Shown here one piece after another: positions 7,889 to 18,239 of a DNA stretch of 64,000 bases. Numbering within the stretch: the first letter of the stretch is position 1; each line of letters opens with the position of its first letter. The DNA comes from Streptomyces viridochromogenes (lineage in GTDB: Bacteria > Actinomycetota > Actinomycetes > Streptomycetales > Streptomycetaceae), in contig NZ_LGUR01000212.1 in assembly GCF_001270495.1 (NCBI RefSeq), positions 1 through 64,000 of the forward strand, read 5' to 3'. Both the position numbers and the translations under genes were made by a program. The notes below the pieces were generated by a model, which was not told the DNA's origin, ran no database searches, and saw nothing but the letters and a program-made list of their open reading frames with translations.

Positions 7889-8692
7889 ATGCCAGCCACC
7901 GCCATTCGTCGTACCGTCCTGACCGTTTCCGCGGTCTCCCTCTCGCTTCTGGTCACCGCCTGCGGTGGCGGCGAACAGGGTGGTGAGGACAAGGAGGCGA
8001 AGGGCGGCACCAAGTCCGAGAAGCCCGCGGCGAAGACGCTCACCGCCGCCGAGCTGGAGAAGCTCGTCGTCGCCAAGGGCGATGTCCAGGGCCACGAGAT
8101 CACGAAGCCGGGGAAGGCGGACGTCTTCGAGCCCGGTTCCGTGTCCGTCGATAAGGCCGAGTGCGATGCCGTCGGGCAGGTGCTGTCGGCCCTGCCGGCG
8201 GGCAAGCCGGCGGCGACTGTCCAGCGCCTCGTGGTCCAGGAGTCCGAGGCGGCCAAGAAGGGCATGCCCTCGGTGGAGGAGCTCGGGGAGATGACGGAGA
8301 AGGAGGCCGAGGAAGCGACGCTCGACTCGCTCGACATCACCAAGACGATGACCTCCCTCTGGTCCTACGAGGCCGACGGCGCCGAGCAGGCCCTCGCCGC
8401 GCTGCGGGGGGCCGGCGAGAAGTGCGCCGGGGGCTTCTCCATGACCATCGACGGGGAGAAGCAGCAGGTCACCAAGGTCAGCGAGGAGAAGCTCGCGGCC
8501 GGCGAGGACGCCGTCGCCTGGACGGTGGGGACGAAGCAGGACGGCAGCGCCGGCGAGACCAAGGTCGTCGTCTTCCGACAGGGCACCACGCTCGCGGGCT
8601 TCTCGTCCTTCAACATCGCCGCGGTCACCCGGGGCGAGGCGTTCGAGCAGCCGACCGCCGTCATCGACGCCCAGGCGGCCAAGCTCGGCTGA
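7889..8692 (+). CDS. Streptomyces lipoprotein of unknown function
   Basis: The 267-residue precursor has a lipobox LVTAC (C25) after a hydrophobic signal, then a Gly/Glu/Lys-rich linker and a soluble domain with two cysteines (about C93 and C187). It will be anchored to the outer face of the membrane. The domain has the general look of actinobacterial sensor or PknH-type extracellular domains, but I cannot assign one. GGGAG is eight bases before the ATG. A strong terminator follows. Confidence 0.8.
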   Translation: MPATAIRRTVLTVSAVSLSLLVTACGGGEQGGEDKEAKGGTKSEKPAAKTLTAAELEKLVVAKGDVQGHEITKPGKADVFEPGSVSVDKAECDAVGQVLSALPAGKPAATVQRLVVQESEAAKKGMPSVEELGEMTEKEAEEATLDSLDITKTMTSLWSYEADGAEQALAALRGAGEKCAGGFSMTIDGEKQQVTKVSEEKLAAGEDAVAWTVGTKQDGSAGETKVVVFRQGTTLAGFSSFNIAAVTRGEAFEQPTAVIDAQAAKLG

Positions 8693-8713
8693 ACCACGGC
8701 CTCCCTCCAAGGA

Positions 8714-8755
8714 CCGGGTGGGAAGGTCTGGGTCTCAACACCCCTTCCCACCCGG
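8714..8755 (+). terminator. Terminator after lipoprotein gene
   Basis: A perfect 13-bp stem CCGGGTGGGAAGG / CCTTCCCACCCGG with a 16-base loop starts 22 bases after the stop codon. There is no U-tract, as is usual in Streptomyces. Confidence 0.75.
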
Positions 8756-8984
8756 CCCGCAGCACCTCCGCGCGGTGCCACCTCCACCGCATCCGGCGGG
8801 CAGTCCCACTCACGCCCACCCTCGACGGGCCGAAACTGCACCCTGCCGCCCACGTGCCCCCGTCGTCCCCGTCCGCGACTCCAAGGATCCTCAGGCCCGA
8901 AGAACCCCGTACCCGAGCATCGGCATGGTCGGCTTTCGTCAAAGCGGTCAGGATCTGACCTACTTGCCTCCTAGCGTGGCCGTC

Positions 8985-9536
8985 ATGACTGAGACCACGC
9001 ACAACACCGCCGCTGCCACCACCGCCGACGCCGCCGAGCGCACCGACCTGCTGGAGGCACTCGCCAAGCAGCGTCACTTCCTGCGCTTCACCACCCGCGA
9101 CCTCACCGACGAGCAGGCCGGGCAGCGGACCACCGTCAGCGAGCTGTGTCTCGGCGGCCTGATCAAGCACGTCACGTCGGTGGAGCGGCACTGGGCCGAG
9201 TTCATCCAGCACGGCCCCTCGGCCATGCCCGACTTCACCGCCATGACCGAGAAGGACTGGGCCGAGCGGGCCGACGAGTTCCGGATGCTGCCGGGCGAGA
9301 CGCTGGCCGGCGTGCTGGCGGCGTACGAGGAAGTGGCCCGCGAGACCGACGAGTTGGTCACCACCCTGCCCGACCTGAACGTCACCCATCCGCTGCCCAA
9401 GGCCCCGTGGAACGAGCCCGGGGCTCGGATGTCGGCCCGCAGGGTGCTGATGCACATCGTCGCCGAGACGGCCCAGCACTCCGGCCACGCCGACATCATC
9501 CGCGAGGCCCTGGACGGCGCGAAGAGCATGGGCTGA
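8985..9536 (+). CDS. DinB family (DUF664-type) protein
   Basis: The 183-residue four-helix-bundle protein has metal-ligand-like histidines in LIKHVTSVERHW and in MHIVAETAQHSGHADIIREA, the DinB/DUF664 pattern. DinB-like proteins are thiol- or metal-dependent enzymes, mostly of unknown substrate. The ATG at 8985 has a TAGCGT box seven bases upstream, which argues against the longer in-frame extension to 8718. Confidence 0.88.
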   Translation: MTETTHNTAAATTADAAERTDLLEALAKQRHFLRFTTRDLTDEQAGQRTTVSELCLGGLIKHVTSVERHWAEFIQHGPSAMPDFTAMTEKDWAERADEFRMLPGETLAGVLAAYEEVARETDELVTTLPDLNVTHPLPKAPWNEPGARMSARRVLMHIVAETAQHSGHADIIREALDGAKSMG

Positions 9537-9568
9537 GCGACCGGCACGAAGGGCGGCGGTCTCACTTC

Positions 9569-10228
9569 TCAGCCACGCCAGACGAGCGTGTACCGCCAGA
9601 ACATCCGCCGCCGCAGCCGTGCGCCGGGAAGAACGCGCCGGGCCTCACTGGCGATGTCCCCGAACGGGACTTCCGCCGGTCGGGTCACCGCGGTCATGGA
9701 GACGGGCCGGACCATCGTGCGCCGTCCCCGGTTCTTGACGAGCCCCATGAGCAGGTTGAGCGGGACGGAGACGAAGCCGAGCAGCTGCTCGACGAACCCC
9801 TCGTCACGGGCCAGCCCGACCACCACCAAGGTCCCGCCGGGAGTGAGCTGCCGTCGCAGGCGGGCGAGGGTCTCGCCGAGCGGCAGGTGATGCAGTACGG
9901 CGACGCAGGCGATGACGTCGTACGGCCCCTCGGGAATCCCGCCCGGAGCATCGGCGACGATGAAGGTGACGGGAGCGCCGGGCGGGGTCAGCTCCCTCGC
10001 CCGCCCGGCGATCCCGGCATCGGAATCGACACCGACAACCCCCTTGTCCGCCCTGGCGGCCAGCAGCCGGACCAGATCCCCCGTGCCGCAACCGACATCC
10101 AGCGCGGTCCCGAACCGGCGCGGCAACTGCCGCAGGATCCAACGGTGATAGTGGGCGTTGTGGTCCCAGGGATGGGCGGCATTGAAGTGTTCGAGCGCCT
10201 TCAGCAGGCGACGCGACAGGGTCCTCAT
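9569..10228 (-). CDS. Class I SAM-dependent methyltransferase
   Basis: The 219-residue protein carries motif I ALDVGCGTGDLVRLL (about 42-56), motif II VVGVDSD and IACVAVLHHLPL. These define a Rossmann-like SAM methyltransferase. A hydrophobic stretch near LLGFVSVPLNLLMGLV follows the core. ATG at 10228 is chosen over the longer frame to 10303 because the protein family starts near MRTLSRRLL. The substrate is unknown. It is convergent with the DinB gene. Confidence 0.85.
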   Translation of the reverse strand: MRTLSRRLLKALEHFNAAHPWDHNAHYHRWILRQLPRRFGTALDVGCGTGDLVRLLAARADKGVVGVDSDAGIAGRARELTPPGAPVTFIVADAPGGIPEGPYDVIACVAVLHHLPLGETLARLRRQLTPGGTLVVVGLARDEGFVEQLLGFVSVPLNLLMGLVKNRGRRTMVRPVSMTAVTRPAEVPFGDIASEARRVLPGARLRRRMFWRYTLVWRG

Positions 10229-10370
10229 GGCGTCAGTCCACCAGCCCGGCGCCCCGGCGGGCCGCCCACCGCCCGAAGCTCGCGTTCCGAGCGGAAGGTG
10301 CACCGCCCGTTGTCAGTGCTGTCTGCGATGGTGTGGGGACGAGAGAGCGACGGGCTGGTGGGGGCACGGG

Positions 10371-11342
10371 ATGACGGGCAGGGACGCCGACGGCTGGGCG
10401 GGCATGGACTATCGGGGCTGGGAGGACCACGCGGAGGTGACGCGGCGTCTCGATGCGGGAGCCGATCCGGAGAGGTGGGGCGTCGGGGGCTCGCGGCCCC
10501 TGCACCGGGCGGCGGTGTTCGGCTCGCCCGAGGTCGTCACGGAACTGGCCCGGCGCGTGACGGACGTGGACGCACTGGAGAACGGGGCTACGGCACTGTG
10601 GGAGGCGGTGGTGGCGGGCCGTGCTGAGAACGCGCGAGCACTGGCCGCCGCCGGAGCCGACCCCGGGTGGATCGGGTACGGCGGCTGGACGCCGGCGCGG
10701 CTGAGCCTCGCCGGGCCGGAGCCCCGCCTGTTCACCCTGCCCGAGGATCAGCCCGGTCTGACGGAGGCAGAGCGCGCGGTGGCGGAGGAAGGCCGCCGGC
10801 TCATCGCGGCCCTCGGCGACTTCTACTACGACGGCCTGGGGCTGGCATGCGTGGCCGGGATCGATGCCGAGGAGGCGATACGCCGCCTGGAGGCGACACC
10901 GGCCGACGCCGAGCTGATGGCCGATCTGCCGGCGGACCCGTACGACCACGACCCGGACGAGAGCCTGCGGCACATCGGCGTGACGACCGTGCCGGGCGGC
11001 TGCGTCGTCACCCAGCCGTGGGGATACGGCCCTTCCATGCCCGGCGTACACACCCGCCTCTCCGCGGGCACCGTCTCCTACGGTCTGTACGCCAACCCCA
11101 AGAGCGGCAACCAGGGCAGCATCCACCGCGACGGCGTCTGCGAGGGCTGGGACCTGCACCCGGGCGGCGGCCCGGACACTGAGGACGGTCCGGCGGATGT
11201 CCTGTTCTCGTACGTCTACTGCCACCAGGCGGTGGCCTACTCGCTCGCGTACGCCGGTCTGCGCCCGACGGACGCCCGAGCGGTCGTCGGCCCACCGGAC
11301 CACTGGGTCGAACTGCCGGACCGCGATTACTGGGCGACCTGA
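10371..11342 (+). CDS. Ankyrin-repeat domain protein
   Basis: The 323-residue protein begins with two to three ankyrin-type repeats (SRPLHRAAVFGSPEVVTELA, then NGATALWEAVVAGRAENARA). These are followed by an unrelated C-terminal half with YDHDPDESLRHIGVTTVPGG and an aromatic end. Ankyrin repeats mediate protein contacts; the C-terminal part is not recognised. The open frame continues upstream to 10158, but it is antisense to the methyltransferase. ATG at 10371 is likely, with MDYRGWED at 10404 as an alternative. Confidence 0.75.
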   Translation: MTGRDADGWAGMDYRGWEDHAEVTRRLDAGADPERWGVGGSRPLHRAAVFGSPEVVTELARRVTDVDALENGATALWEAVVAGRAENARALAAAGADPGWIGYGGWTPARLSLAGPEPRLFTLPEDQPGLTEAERAVAEEGRRLIAALGDFYYDGLGLACVAGIDAEEAIRRLEATPADAELMADLPADPYDHDPDESLRHIGVTTVPGGCVVTQPWGYGPSMPGVHTRLSAGTVSYGLYANPKSGNQGSIHRDGVCEGWDLHPGGGPDTEDGPADVLFSYVYCHQAVAYSLAYAGLRPTDARAVVGPPDHWVELPDRDYWAT

Positions 11343-11439
11343 ACGGCCCGGTTGGAGGCAGCGGACTCCCATGTGCATGCTGAAGGCTGCCCGCAGCACC
11401 AGCACCTGACCCGGCCCTCGCAAGCCCCCGGAGCCACCC

Positions 11440-12015
11440 ATGAACCACGCCCAGCTCACCGCCTTGGGCCGAGCCCTCCGCCTCGTGGGCGAACACGGCG
11501 AGTCCCTCACCGCCGACACCCCCGACGCGCGGCTCCACGAGATCAGGGCCGACCTCCGCCGTGCCCTCGACCTCCTCGACGAGAGCGTCACCGGCGCCGC
11601 CCCCGCCACGCGCTGCCCGGAGCACCCGAACGGCCCGGTCGACGCCGCCGCCCCCGATCTCTGCCTGCTCTGCGAGACCCGTCGCCGAGCGGCCCGGCGC
11701 GCCGAGTTCAACGGCGCCGGCCCCGCCGCCCCCTACTCCCCCGAGCACCCGGTCCCCTCCCGCTACGGCGTCCGGGGCGACCGCCCACAGCCCCAGCAGC
11801 GCTGGCTGCCGGAGCTGTGGAACGGGCAGGAGTGGCAGCTCTGCGGCACCCCGCGCCGCGACCGCCGCGAGGCCGAGCTCTATCTCGCCGCCGCGCGTCG
11901 CGGCCCGCGCCCCGCCATGGCCTACCGGCTCGTGCACGAGTTCACCGACTACGAGGTGCTGCGCGTCTGGGGCACGCCGGTGAAGGTCGACATCGAGCCA
12001 CTGGGCAACCTGTAG
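11440..12015 (+). CDS. Hypothetical protein with a CxxC pair
   Basis: The 191-residue soluble protein is not recognised. It has an N-terminal helical segment, then CPEHP and CLLCETRRRAARRAEF, which could bind zinc, and an aromatic C-terminal half (WLPELWNGQEWQLCG and WGTPVKVDIEPL). GGAG precedes the ATG by seven bases. It is convergent with the exporter gene, with only three bases between stops. Confidence 0.65.
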   Translation: MNHAQLTALGRALRLVGEHGESLTADTPDARLHEIRADLRRALDLLDESVTGAAPATRCPEHPNGPVDAAAPDLCLLCETRRRAARRAEFNGAGPAAPYSPEHPVPSRYGVRGDRPQPQQRWLPELWNGQEWQLCGTPRRDRREAELYLAAARRGPRPAMAYRLVHEFTDYEVLRVWGTPVKVDIEPLGNL

Positions 12016-12018
12016 GGA

Positions 12019-13500
12019 CTACTTCACCGCCCCGGCCGGCTCAGCCGCGCCCTCCACCGCCACCGGCTCCTCACCGGCGACGGCGGTCCGCTGCGCGGGG
12101 ATGAACGACGCCACCACGAACGCCAGCAGCGCCGCCCCGGCACCCACCGCCAGGACCACCTTGAAGGCGTTCTCGGACGGAAGCGCGTATCCGCCGAGAT
12201 TCGTCGTCATCTGGGCGAGGATCACCCCCGCGACCGCACTCGCCGTGGACGTACCGAGGGAGCGCATCAACGTGTTGAGGCTGTTCGCGGCGGCCGTCTC
12301 CGACGCCGGTACGGCGCTCATGATGAGGGCGGGCATCGAGCCGTAGCCGAAGCCGACGCCGGCGCCGATGATGCAGGCCACCAGGATGAAGTGCCAGACC
12401 TCGGACATCAGGACGATGTTGAGGCTGTATCCGGCGGCGACGATCAGCACACCCACCATCAGTGTGACCTTCGGCCCCTTGGCCCGGGAGATCGCGGCCG
12501 ACACCGGAGCCGTCGCCATCATCACGAGTCCGGACGGCGCCATGCACAGACCCGCGATCAGCATGGACTTGCCGAGGCCGTAGCCCGTCTGCGCGGGGAG
12601 CTGGAGGAGCTGCGGGATGACCAGGCTCATGGCGAACATCGCGAAGCCGACGGCGATCGAGGCCAGGTTGGTGACCAGCACCTGACGGCGGGCCGTGGTC
12701 CGCAGGTCGACCAGCGGTTGCTCCACCCGCAGCTCCCACCAGCCCCACGCCAGCAGGATCACCACGGCCGCCGCGAACAGACCGAGCGTCGTACCGCTGG
12801 TCCACCCCCAGTCGCCGCCCTTGGAGATGGCAAGGAGCAGGGAGACCAGGCCGGCCGCCATACCTGTGCCGCCGACGAGGTCGAAGCGGCCGCCCGTGCG
12901 CACCTTCGACTCGGGCACGATCAGCAGCACGCACCCCAGCGCCGCGACGCCCATGCCGGCCGACGTCCAGAAGAGCGTGTGCCAGTCGAAGTTGTCCGCG
13001 ATCAGCGCGGCGGCGGGCAGCCCGAGGGCGCCGCCGATGCCGAGGGAGGCGCTCATGAGGGCGGTGGCGGAGCCGAGGCGTTCGGCGGGGAGTTCGTCGC
13101 GCATGATGCTGATGCCGAGCGGGATCACACCGGAGGCCAGGCCCTGGAGCACCCGTCCGACGATCATCGGGACCAGCGCGTCGCTCAGGGCGCAGACCAC
13201 GGAGCCGCTCACCAGCAGCACGATGCTGACCAGCAGCATCCGCCGCTTGCCGTACATGTCGCCGAGCCGCCCCATCACCGGCGTGGCGACGGCGGCGGCG
13301 AGCAGTGTGGCCGTGACCGCCCAGGCCGTGTCCGAGGCGGGTGCGTCGAGCAGTCGGGGCAGCTCGGGGACGATCGGGATGACCAGGGTCTGCATCAGCG
13401 AGACGACGATGCCGGCGAAGGCCAGCACCGCCACCACGGCGTTCGGCCTCGGCGGGGCGCCACCCCCGGCCTCGGCGGGAGGGGCAGGGGCGTGGGACAT
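12019..13500 (-). CDS. MFS drug-exporter-type transporter (DHA2 / EmrB-QacA family)
   Basis: The 493-residue polytopic membrane protein has the 14-helix DHA2 layout. Motif A is seen as GRLGDMYGKRRMLL, a VLQGLASGVIPLGIS segment follows the MFS pattern, and MSAVPASETAAANSLNTLMR precedes the last helices. It should export a drug or metabolite using the proton gradient. GGAGGC is a few bases before the ATG at 13500. A palindrome within its promoter suggests TetR- or MarR-type control, but no regulator gene is adjacent. Confidence 0.92.
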   Translation of the reverse strand: MSHAPAPPAEAGGGAPPRPNAVVAVLAFAGIVVSLMQTLVIPIVPELPRLLDAPASDTAWAVTATLLAAAVATPVMGRLGDMYGKRRMLLVSIVLLVSGSVVCALSDALVPMIVGRVLQGLASGVIPLGISIMRDELPAERLGSATALMSASLGIGGALGLPAAALIADNFDWHTLFWTSAGMGVAALGCVLLIVPESKVRTGGRFDLVGGTGMAAGLVSLLLAISKGGDWGWTSGTTLGLFAAAVVILLAWGWWELRVEQPLVDLRTTARRQVLVTNLASIAVGFAMFAMSLVIPQLLQLPAQTGYGLGKSMLIAGLCMAPSGLVMMATAPVSAAISRAKGPKVTLMVGVLIVAAGYSLNIVLMSEVWHFILVACIIGAGVGFGYGSMPALIMSAVPASETAAANSLNTLMRSLGTSTASAVAGVILAQMTTNLGGYALPSENAFKVVLAVGAGAALLAFVVASFIPAQRTAVAGEEPVAVEGAAEPAGAVK

Positions 13501-13554
13501 GGCGGGGCCTCCGTCGGCGTACGAGCACAAAGGGGTACGTAATTGACCGAGGCA

Positions 13555-13583
13555 ACCTTAAGTCAGTTGATTGACTTACTCAA
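13555..13583 (-). promoter_or_regulatory. Promoter of the exporter gene with an embedded operator
   Basis: On the minus strand TTGAGT (13578-13583), a 17-base spacer and TAAGGT (13555-13560) form a good promoter. The palindrome TAAGTCA-N6-TGACTTA (13559-13578) fills the spacer exactly. A repressor bound here would block polymerase. Confidence 0.65.
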
Positions 13584-13593
13584 GGAGCGCAGC

Positions 13594-14454
13594 TCACGCC
13601 TCCCGCTCCACGAACGACCGCACCCGGTCCTCGTCCAGCTCGTACACCGTCTCGTGCGCCCGGGGGTCCCGCGCATGGAAGGTGTGGAACATCGGCCCCG
13701 TAGCCCCGCCCAGCTCCACCAGCGAGGCCGACGCCCCGCGCACCACGCGCTCCGTGCCGGGCGCGGCCGTCAGGTCGACGCGGTTGACCACACCCGGGGT
13801 GACCCACACCGGGACGGACTCCAGCAGCCCGAAGAGCTGGAGGTGGTAGTGACCGGTCAGCACGACCCGTACGTCACTCCCCCGGATCGCCGCCGCCAGC
13901 TCCCCGGGGTCGCGCAGCCCGAAGTGCGGCTGGGTCGCCGAGATGTCGAGGCTGATCGGCGGATGGTGGAGGGCGAGGACGGTGCCCCGCTCGGCGGGCT
14001 CGCTCAACACCCCGCGCAGCCAGCCCAGTTGGGCGACGCCCAACTCGCCGTACACCTTCCCCGGCACCAGTGAGTCCAGGGTGACGAAACGCCATCCGGC
14101 AACCGTGCTCACCGCCGCCCGTTCCGCCGCCCCGGACTCCAGGGTCGCGACGGGCTCCGGATGCCCGCTGCCCAGCACCTTGCCGAAGGCGATCCGCTCG
14201 TCATGGTTGCCGGTGGTGTAGAAGACGGGGGCGTTCAGCGGGCGGGCGAAGTCGCCCACGAGATCGCGGACCGCCGTATAGGCCTCCACCGCCCCGTCGT
14301 CGGCGAGGTCGCCGGTGACGACGACCGCGTCCACGTCCCGCAGGTGGCGGAGATCCGCGAGCATCAGGCGCAGGGAGTCGGTGGCGTTGACGCCCCACTT
14401 GTTGGGGGCGTCGGTACGTTCGAGATGGGTGTCCGAGAGGTGCAGTATCCGCAT
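13594..14454 (-). CDS. Metallophosphoesterase (CpdA/Icc-like)
   Basis: The 286-residue protein has the five calcineurin-like blocks: LSDTH (D8, H10), VTGDLADDG (D49), TTGNHDE (N83, H84), ALHHPP (H163) and LTGHYHLQL (H202, H204). The layout is that of class III cyclic-nucleotide phosphodiesterases such as CpdA; the true substrate may differ. A TACTGT box seven bases before the ATG fits leaderless transcription. It ends within the promoter region of the exporter gene. Confidence 0.9.
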   Translation of the reverse strand: MRILHLSDTHLERTDAPNKWGVNATDSLRLMLADLRHLRDVDAVVVTGDLADDGAVEAYTAVRDLVGDFARPLNAPVFYTTGNHDERIAFGKVLGSGHPEPVATLESGAAERAAVSTVAGWRFVTLDSLVPGKVYGELGVAQLGWLRGVLSEPAERGTVLALHHPPISLDISATQPHFGLRDPGELAAAIRGSDVRVVLTGHYHLQLFGLLESVPVWVTPGVVNRVDLTAAPGTERVVRGASASLVELGGATGPMFHTFHARDPRAHETVYELDEDRVRSFVEREA

Positions 14455-14482
14455 CCCCCGGACAGTAGACGGGAGTTGGCGA

Positions 14483-15610
14483 TCAGGACAGCGACTTCAG
14501 CGCCGCCGCGTCGTACGGCTTGAGCTCGTCGAGACGGTCCGCCAGGACCTTCGCCGCCCACTCCGGGTCCTGGAGCAGGGCGCGGCCGACGGCCACCATG
14601 TCGAACTCGTCGCGCTCCAGGCGGTCCAGGAGGTCGTCGATGCCCTTGACCTCGGAGCCCTCACCGGCGAGGGCCTTGATGAAGTCACCGTTCAAGCCGA
14701 CCGAGCCGACCGTGATGACGGACTTGCCGGTGAGCTTCTTCGTCCAGCCGGCCAGGTTGAGGTCGGAGCCGTCGAACTCCGGGATCCAGTAGCGGCGGGT
14801 GGAGGCGTGGAAGGCGTCGACACCGGCCGCGGCGAGCGGGGTGAGGATGGCCTCCAGCTCCTCGGGGGTCTCGGCGAGCCGGGCGTCGTAGGCGTCCTGC
14901 TTCCACTGCGAGTAGCGGAAGATGACCGGGAAGGAGGCGGAGACCTTCTCGCGTACGGCGGCCACGATCTCCGCGGCGAACTTCGTACGGGCCACCGGGT
15001 CGCCGCCGTACGCGTCCGTGCGGCGGTTGGTGCCCGCCCAGAGGAACTGGTCGACGAGGTAGCCGTGGGCGCCGTGGATCTCCACGCCGTCGAAGCCTAT
15101 GCGCTCGGCGTCCGCGGCGGCCTGCGCGAAGGCGTCGATGACGTCGTCGAGGTCGCTCTGGTTCATCGCCTTGCCGGTGGCCTCCTCGGCGCCGATGCGC
15201 AGGCCCGACGGGCCGACCGCCGGGGCCTCGGCGTAGGGCGGCTTGCCCGGCTGGCGGACCATGCCGATGTGCCAGAGCTGCGGCACGATCGTGCCGCCGC
15301 CCGCGTGCACCGCCTCGGCGACCTTGGCCCAGCCCGCCAGCTGCTCCTCGCCGTGGAAGCGCGGGACACGGTCGCTCTCCCCGGCCGAGTCGTGCCCGAC
15401 GTAGGTGCCCTCGGTGACGATCAGGCCGACGCCGGCCGCGGCGCGCCGCGAGTAGTACGACACGACGTCCTCGCCGGGGATGCCGCCCGGGGAGAACATG
15501 CGCGTCATCGGCGCCATCGCGATGCGGTTGGGGACCGTCAGGCCGTTGATCACGGTCGGCCGGGACAGGATCTGGGCGGCGCGGGAGGTGGGGGACGTGG
15601 TGACGGTCAC
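14483..15610 (-). CDS. NADH:flavin oxidoreductase (old yellow enzyme family)
   Basis: The 375-residue FMN-dependent TIM barrel begins with LSRPTVINGLTVPNRIAMAP, and has QLWHIG, the EIHGAHGYLVDQFLWAGTNRR active-site segment and an FMN-phosphate-binding MVAVGRALLQDP near the end. It should reduce activated alkenes or nitro compounds. The GTG at 15610 is chosen because AAGGAG precedes it by about seven bases; the longer frame to 15664 lacks a good site. A palindrome upstream may be its operator. Confidence 0.9.
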   Translation of the reverse strand: MTVTTSPTSRAAQILSRPTVINGLTVPNRIAMAPMTRMFSPGGIPGEDVVSYYSRRAAAGVGLIVTEGTYVGHDSAGESDRVPRFHGEEQLAGWAKVAEAVHAGGGTIVPQLWHIGMVRQPGKPPYAEAPAVGPSGLRIGAEEATGKAMNQSDLDDVIDAFAQAAADAERIGFDGVEIHGAHGYLVDQFLWAGTNRRTDAYGGDPVARTKFAAEIVAAVREKVSASFPVIFRYSQWKQDAYDARLAETPEELEAILTPLAAAGVDAFHASTRRYWIPEFDGSDLNLAGWTKKLTGKSVITVGSVGLNGDFIKALAGEGSEVKGIDDLLDRLERDEFDMVAVGRALLQDPEWAAKVLADRLDELKPYDAAALKSLS

Positions 15611-15665
15611 GCGGGGGCTCCTTGGGAACGGCTTGTATGGACCGGCTGGTATGTGCATGCGCATT

Positions 15666-15685
15666 GTTGCACCTACTTAAGCAAC
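15666..15685. promoter_or_regulatory. Candidate operator upstream of the flavin oxidoreductase gene
   Basis: GTTGC-N10-GCAAC lies about 55 bases before the GTG, next to an 8-base palindrome ATGCGCAT (15658-15665). Old-yellow-enzyme genes are often under electrophile-sensing repressors, but none is adjacent, so the assignment is tentative. Confidence 0.35.
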
Positions 15686-15756
15686 GTCCTATGCCGTGCC
15701 GCACATTCCGCTCCGCCGTGTGCGTTTCGCATTGCGGGCGACTGCGGGCAGTCGTG

Positions 15757-15852
15757 GGCCGGTCGCGCCCACGCGGCGGCAGCCGCAAATCCGACACAGC
15801 CCCGCGCCCCTACAGGTGCGTCCAGTGCACGCCTCAAGGGGCGCGGGGAACT
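15757..15852. repeat. Dispersed palindromic repeat, family 1, copy 3
   Basis: This is the longest copy in the window: GGTCGCGCCCACGCGGCGGC, GCCGC, ACACAGCCCCGCGCCCCT, then an inverted AAGGGGCGCGGGGAACTGCG end. With the groEL2 terminator it makes up most of the 400-base spacer between groEL2 and the flavin oxidoreductase gene. I see no gene there. Confidence 0.7.
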
Positions 15853-15923
15853 GCGCGAGCAACCACCGAACCACCCGCAGCCACCGTCTCACCGCAACCC
15901 GCCCCGATCCCCTCGCACAAACG

Positions 15924-15969
15924 ACCGAGGGCGGCACCCCCTGTCGGAACAGGAAGTACCGCCCTCGGT
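15924..15969 (-). terminator. groEL2 terminator
   Basis: A perfect 11-bp stem ACCGAGGGCGG / CCGCCCTCGGT around a 24-base loop lies 42 bases downstream of the groEL2 stop. Confidence 0.75.
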
Positions 15970-16010
15970 AAGGACGTTGATCAACCGGAGGCAGAAGCCC
16001 CCGAAGTCGA

Positions 16011-17699
<1,689 letters not shown>

Positions 17700-17760
17700 T
17701 CACATGCCTTGTGGTTCCTTGCCCCACCCGGCCTGCGGGCCTCACCGACCCGGTCCTTCT

Positions 17761-17787
17761 TTGTCACTCTCACCTTCAGAGTGCTAA
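17761..17787. promoter_or_regulatory. CIRCE element 1 (HrcA operator), groEL2 leader
   Basis: TTGTCACTC-N9-GAGTGCTAA matches the CIRCE consensus TTAGCACTC-N9-GAGTGCTAA with a perfect right arm and two mismatches in the left. It lies downstream of the predicted transcription start. Confidence 0.75.
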
Positions 17788-17795
17788 CGCAATGA

Positions 17796-17822
17796 TTAGC
17801 ACTCGACCCATGCGAGTGCAAG
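17796..17822. promoter_or_regulatory. CIRCE element 2 overlapping the groEL2 promoter
   Basis: TTAGCACTC-N9-GAGTGCAAG has a perfect left arm and two mismatches in the right. On the minus strand its right arm contains the -35 box TTGCAC (17816-17821); an 18-base spacer leads to AATCAT (17792-17797) as -10. A bound repressor would cover the promoter. Eight bases separate it from element 1. Confidence 0.75.
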
Positions 17823-17961
17823 CGGCTCTCGGGGATCGGGAGGGGCGCTCAGCCGGGCGCGAACGGGGGCCGGGCGGAGGCTGAGCAGGAGCAAGGCGGA
17901 GTTCGGGCCGAAATGAAGGGCCCGGCGAAGATCACGGCGAACGGCACGGCGGACGGCACGG

Positions 17962-17997
17962 CGAAGGGCCCGCACCCCGGGAGGTGCGGGCCCTTCG
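17962..17997 (-). terminator. Terminator of the cold-shock gene
   Basis: A perfect 15-bp stem CGAAGGGCCCGCACC / GGTGCGGGCCCTTCG with a 6-base loop lies 35 bases downstream of the stop codon. Confidence 0.85.
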
Positions 17998-18032
17998 AAG
18001 AAGAACGTCGCTGCTTTAAGTCGACGCGTGCT

Positions 18033-18239
18033 TCAGCTGGCCGCCAGCCGGACCATGTCCGCCTGCGGCCCCTTCTGACCCTGCGAGATCTCGAAATCGA
18101 CTCGCTGGCCCTCTTCCAGGGTGCGGTACCCGTCCATCTGAATCGCGCTGTAGTGGACGAAAACATCCGCACCACCGTCGACCGCGATGAAGCCGTACCC
18201 CTTCTCCGCGTTGAACCACTTGACGGTGCCCTGAGCCAT
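18033..18239 (-). CDS. Cold-shock domain protein (CspA family)
   Basis: The 68-residue OB-fold RNA chaperone has RNP1 (KGYGFI, 13-18) and RNP2 (VFVHY, 26-30). It binds single-stranded RNA and DNA in the cytoplasm. ATG at 18239 is used, giving [10 protein letters not shown], because GGGAG precedes it by seven bases; an upstream in-frame extension to 18269 is not family-like. It has its own strong terminator. Confidence 0.96.
   Translation of the reverse strand: MAQGTVKWFNAEKGYGFIAVDGGADVFVHYSAIQMDGYRTLEEGQRVDFEISQGQKGPQADMVRLAAS

Noticed and set aside
15936..15948. Twelve-base match to the tRNA-Thr 3' end as an attachment-site copy
   Set aside because: CCCCCTGTCGGA lies inside the loop of the groEL2 terminator in core DNA, 44 kb away, and is short enough to be chance.
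17779..17804. Single CIRCE with arms in reversed order (GAGTGCTAA-N8-TTAGCACTC)
   Set aside because: The standard arm order and nine-base spacing are met by two overlapping-region elements, one on each side, so the reversed reading is just the junction between them.
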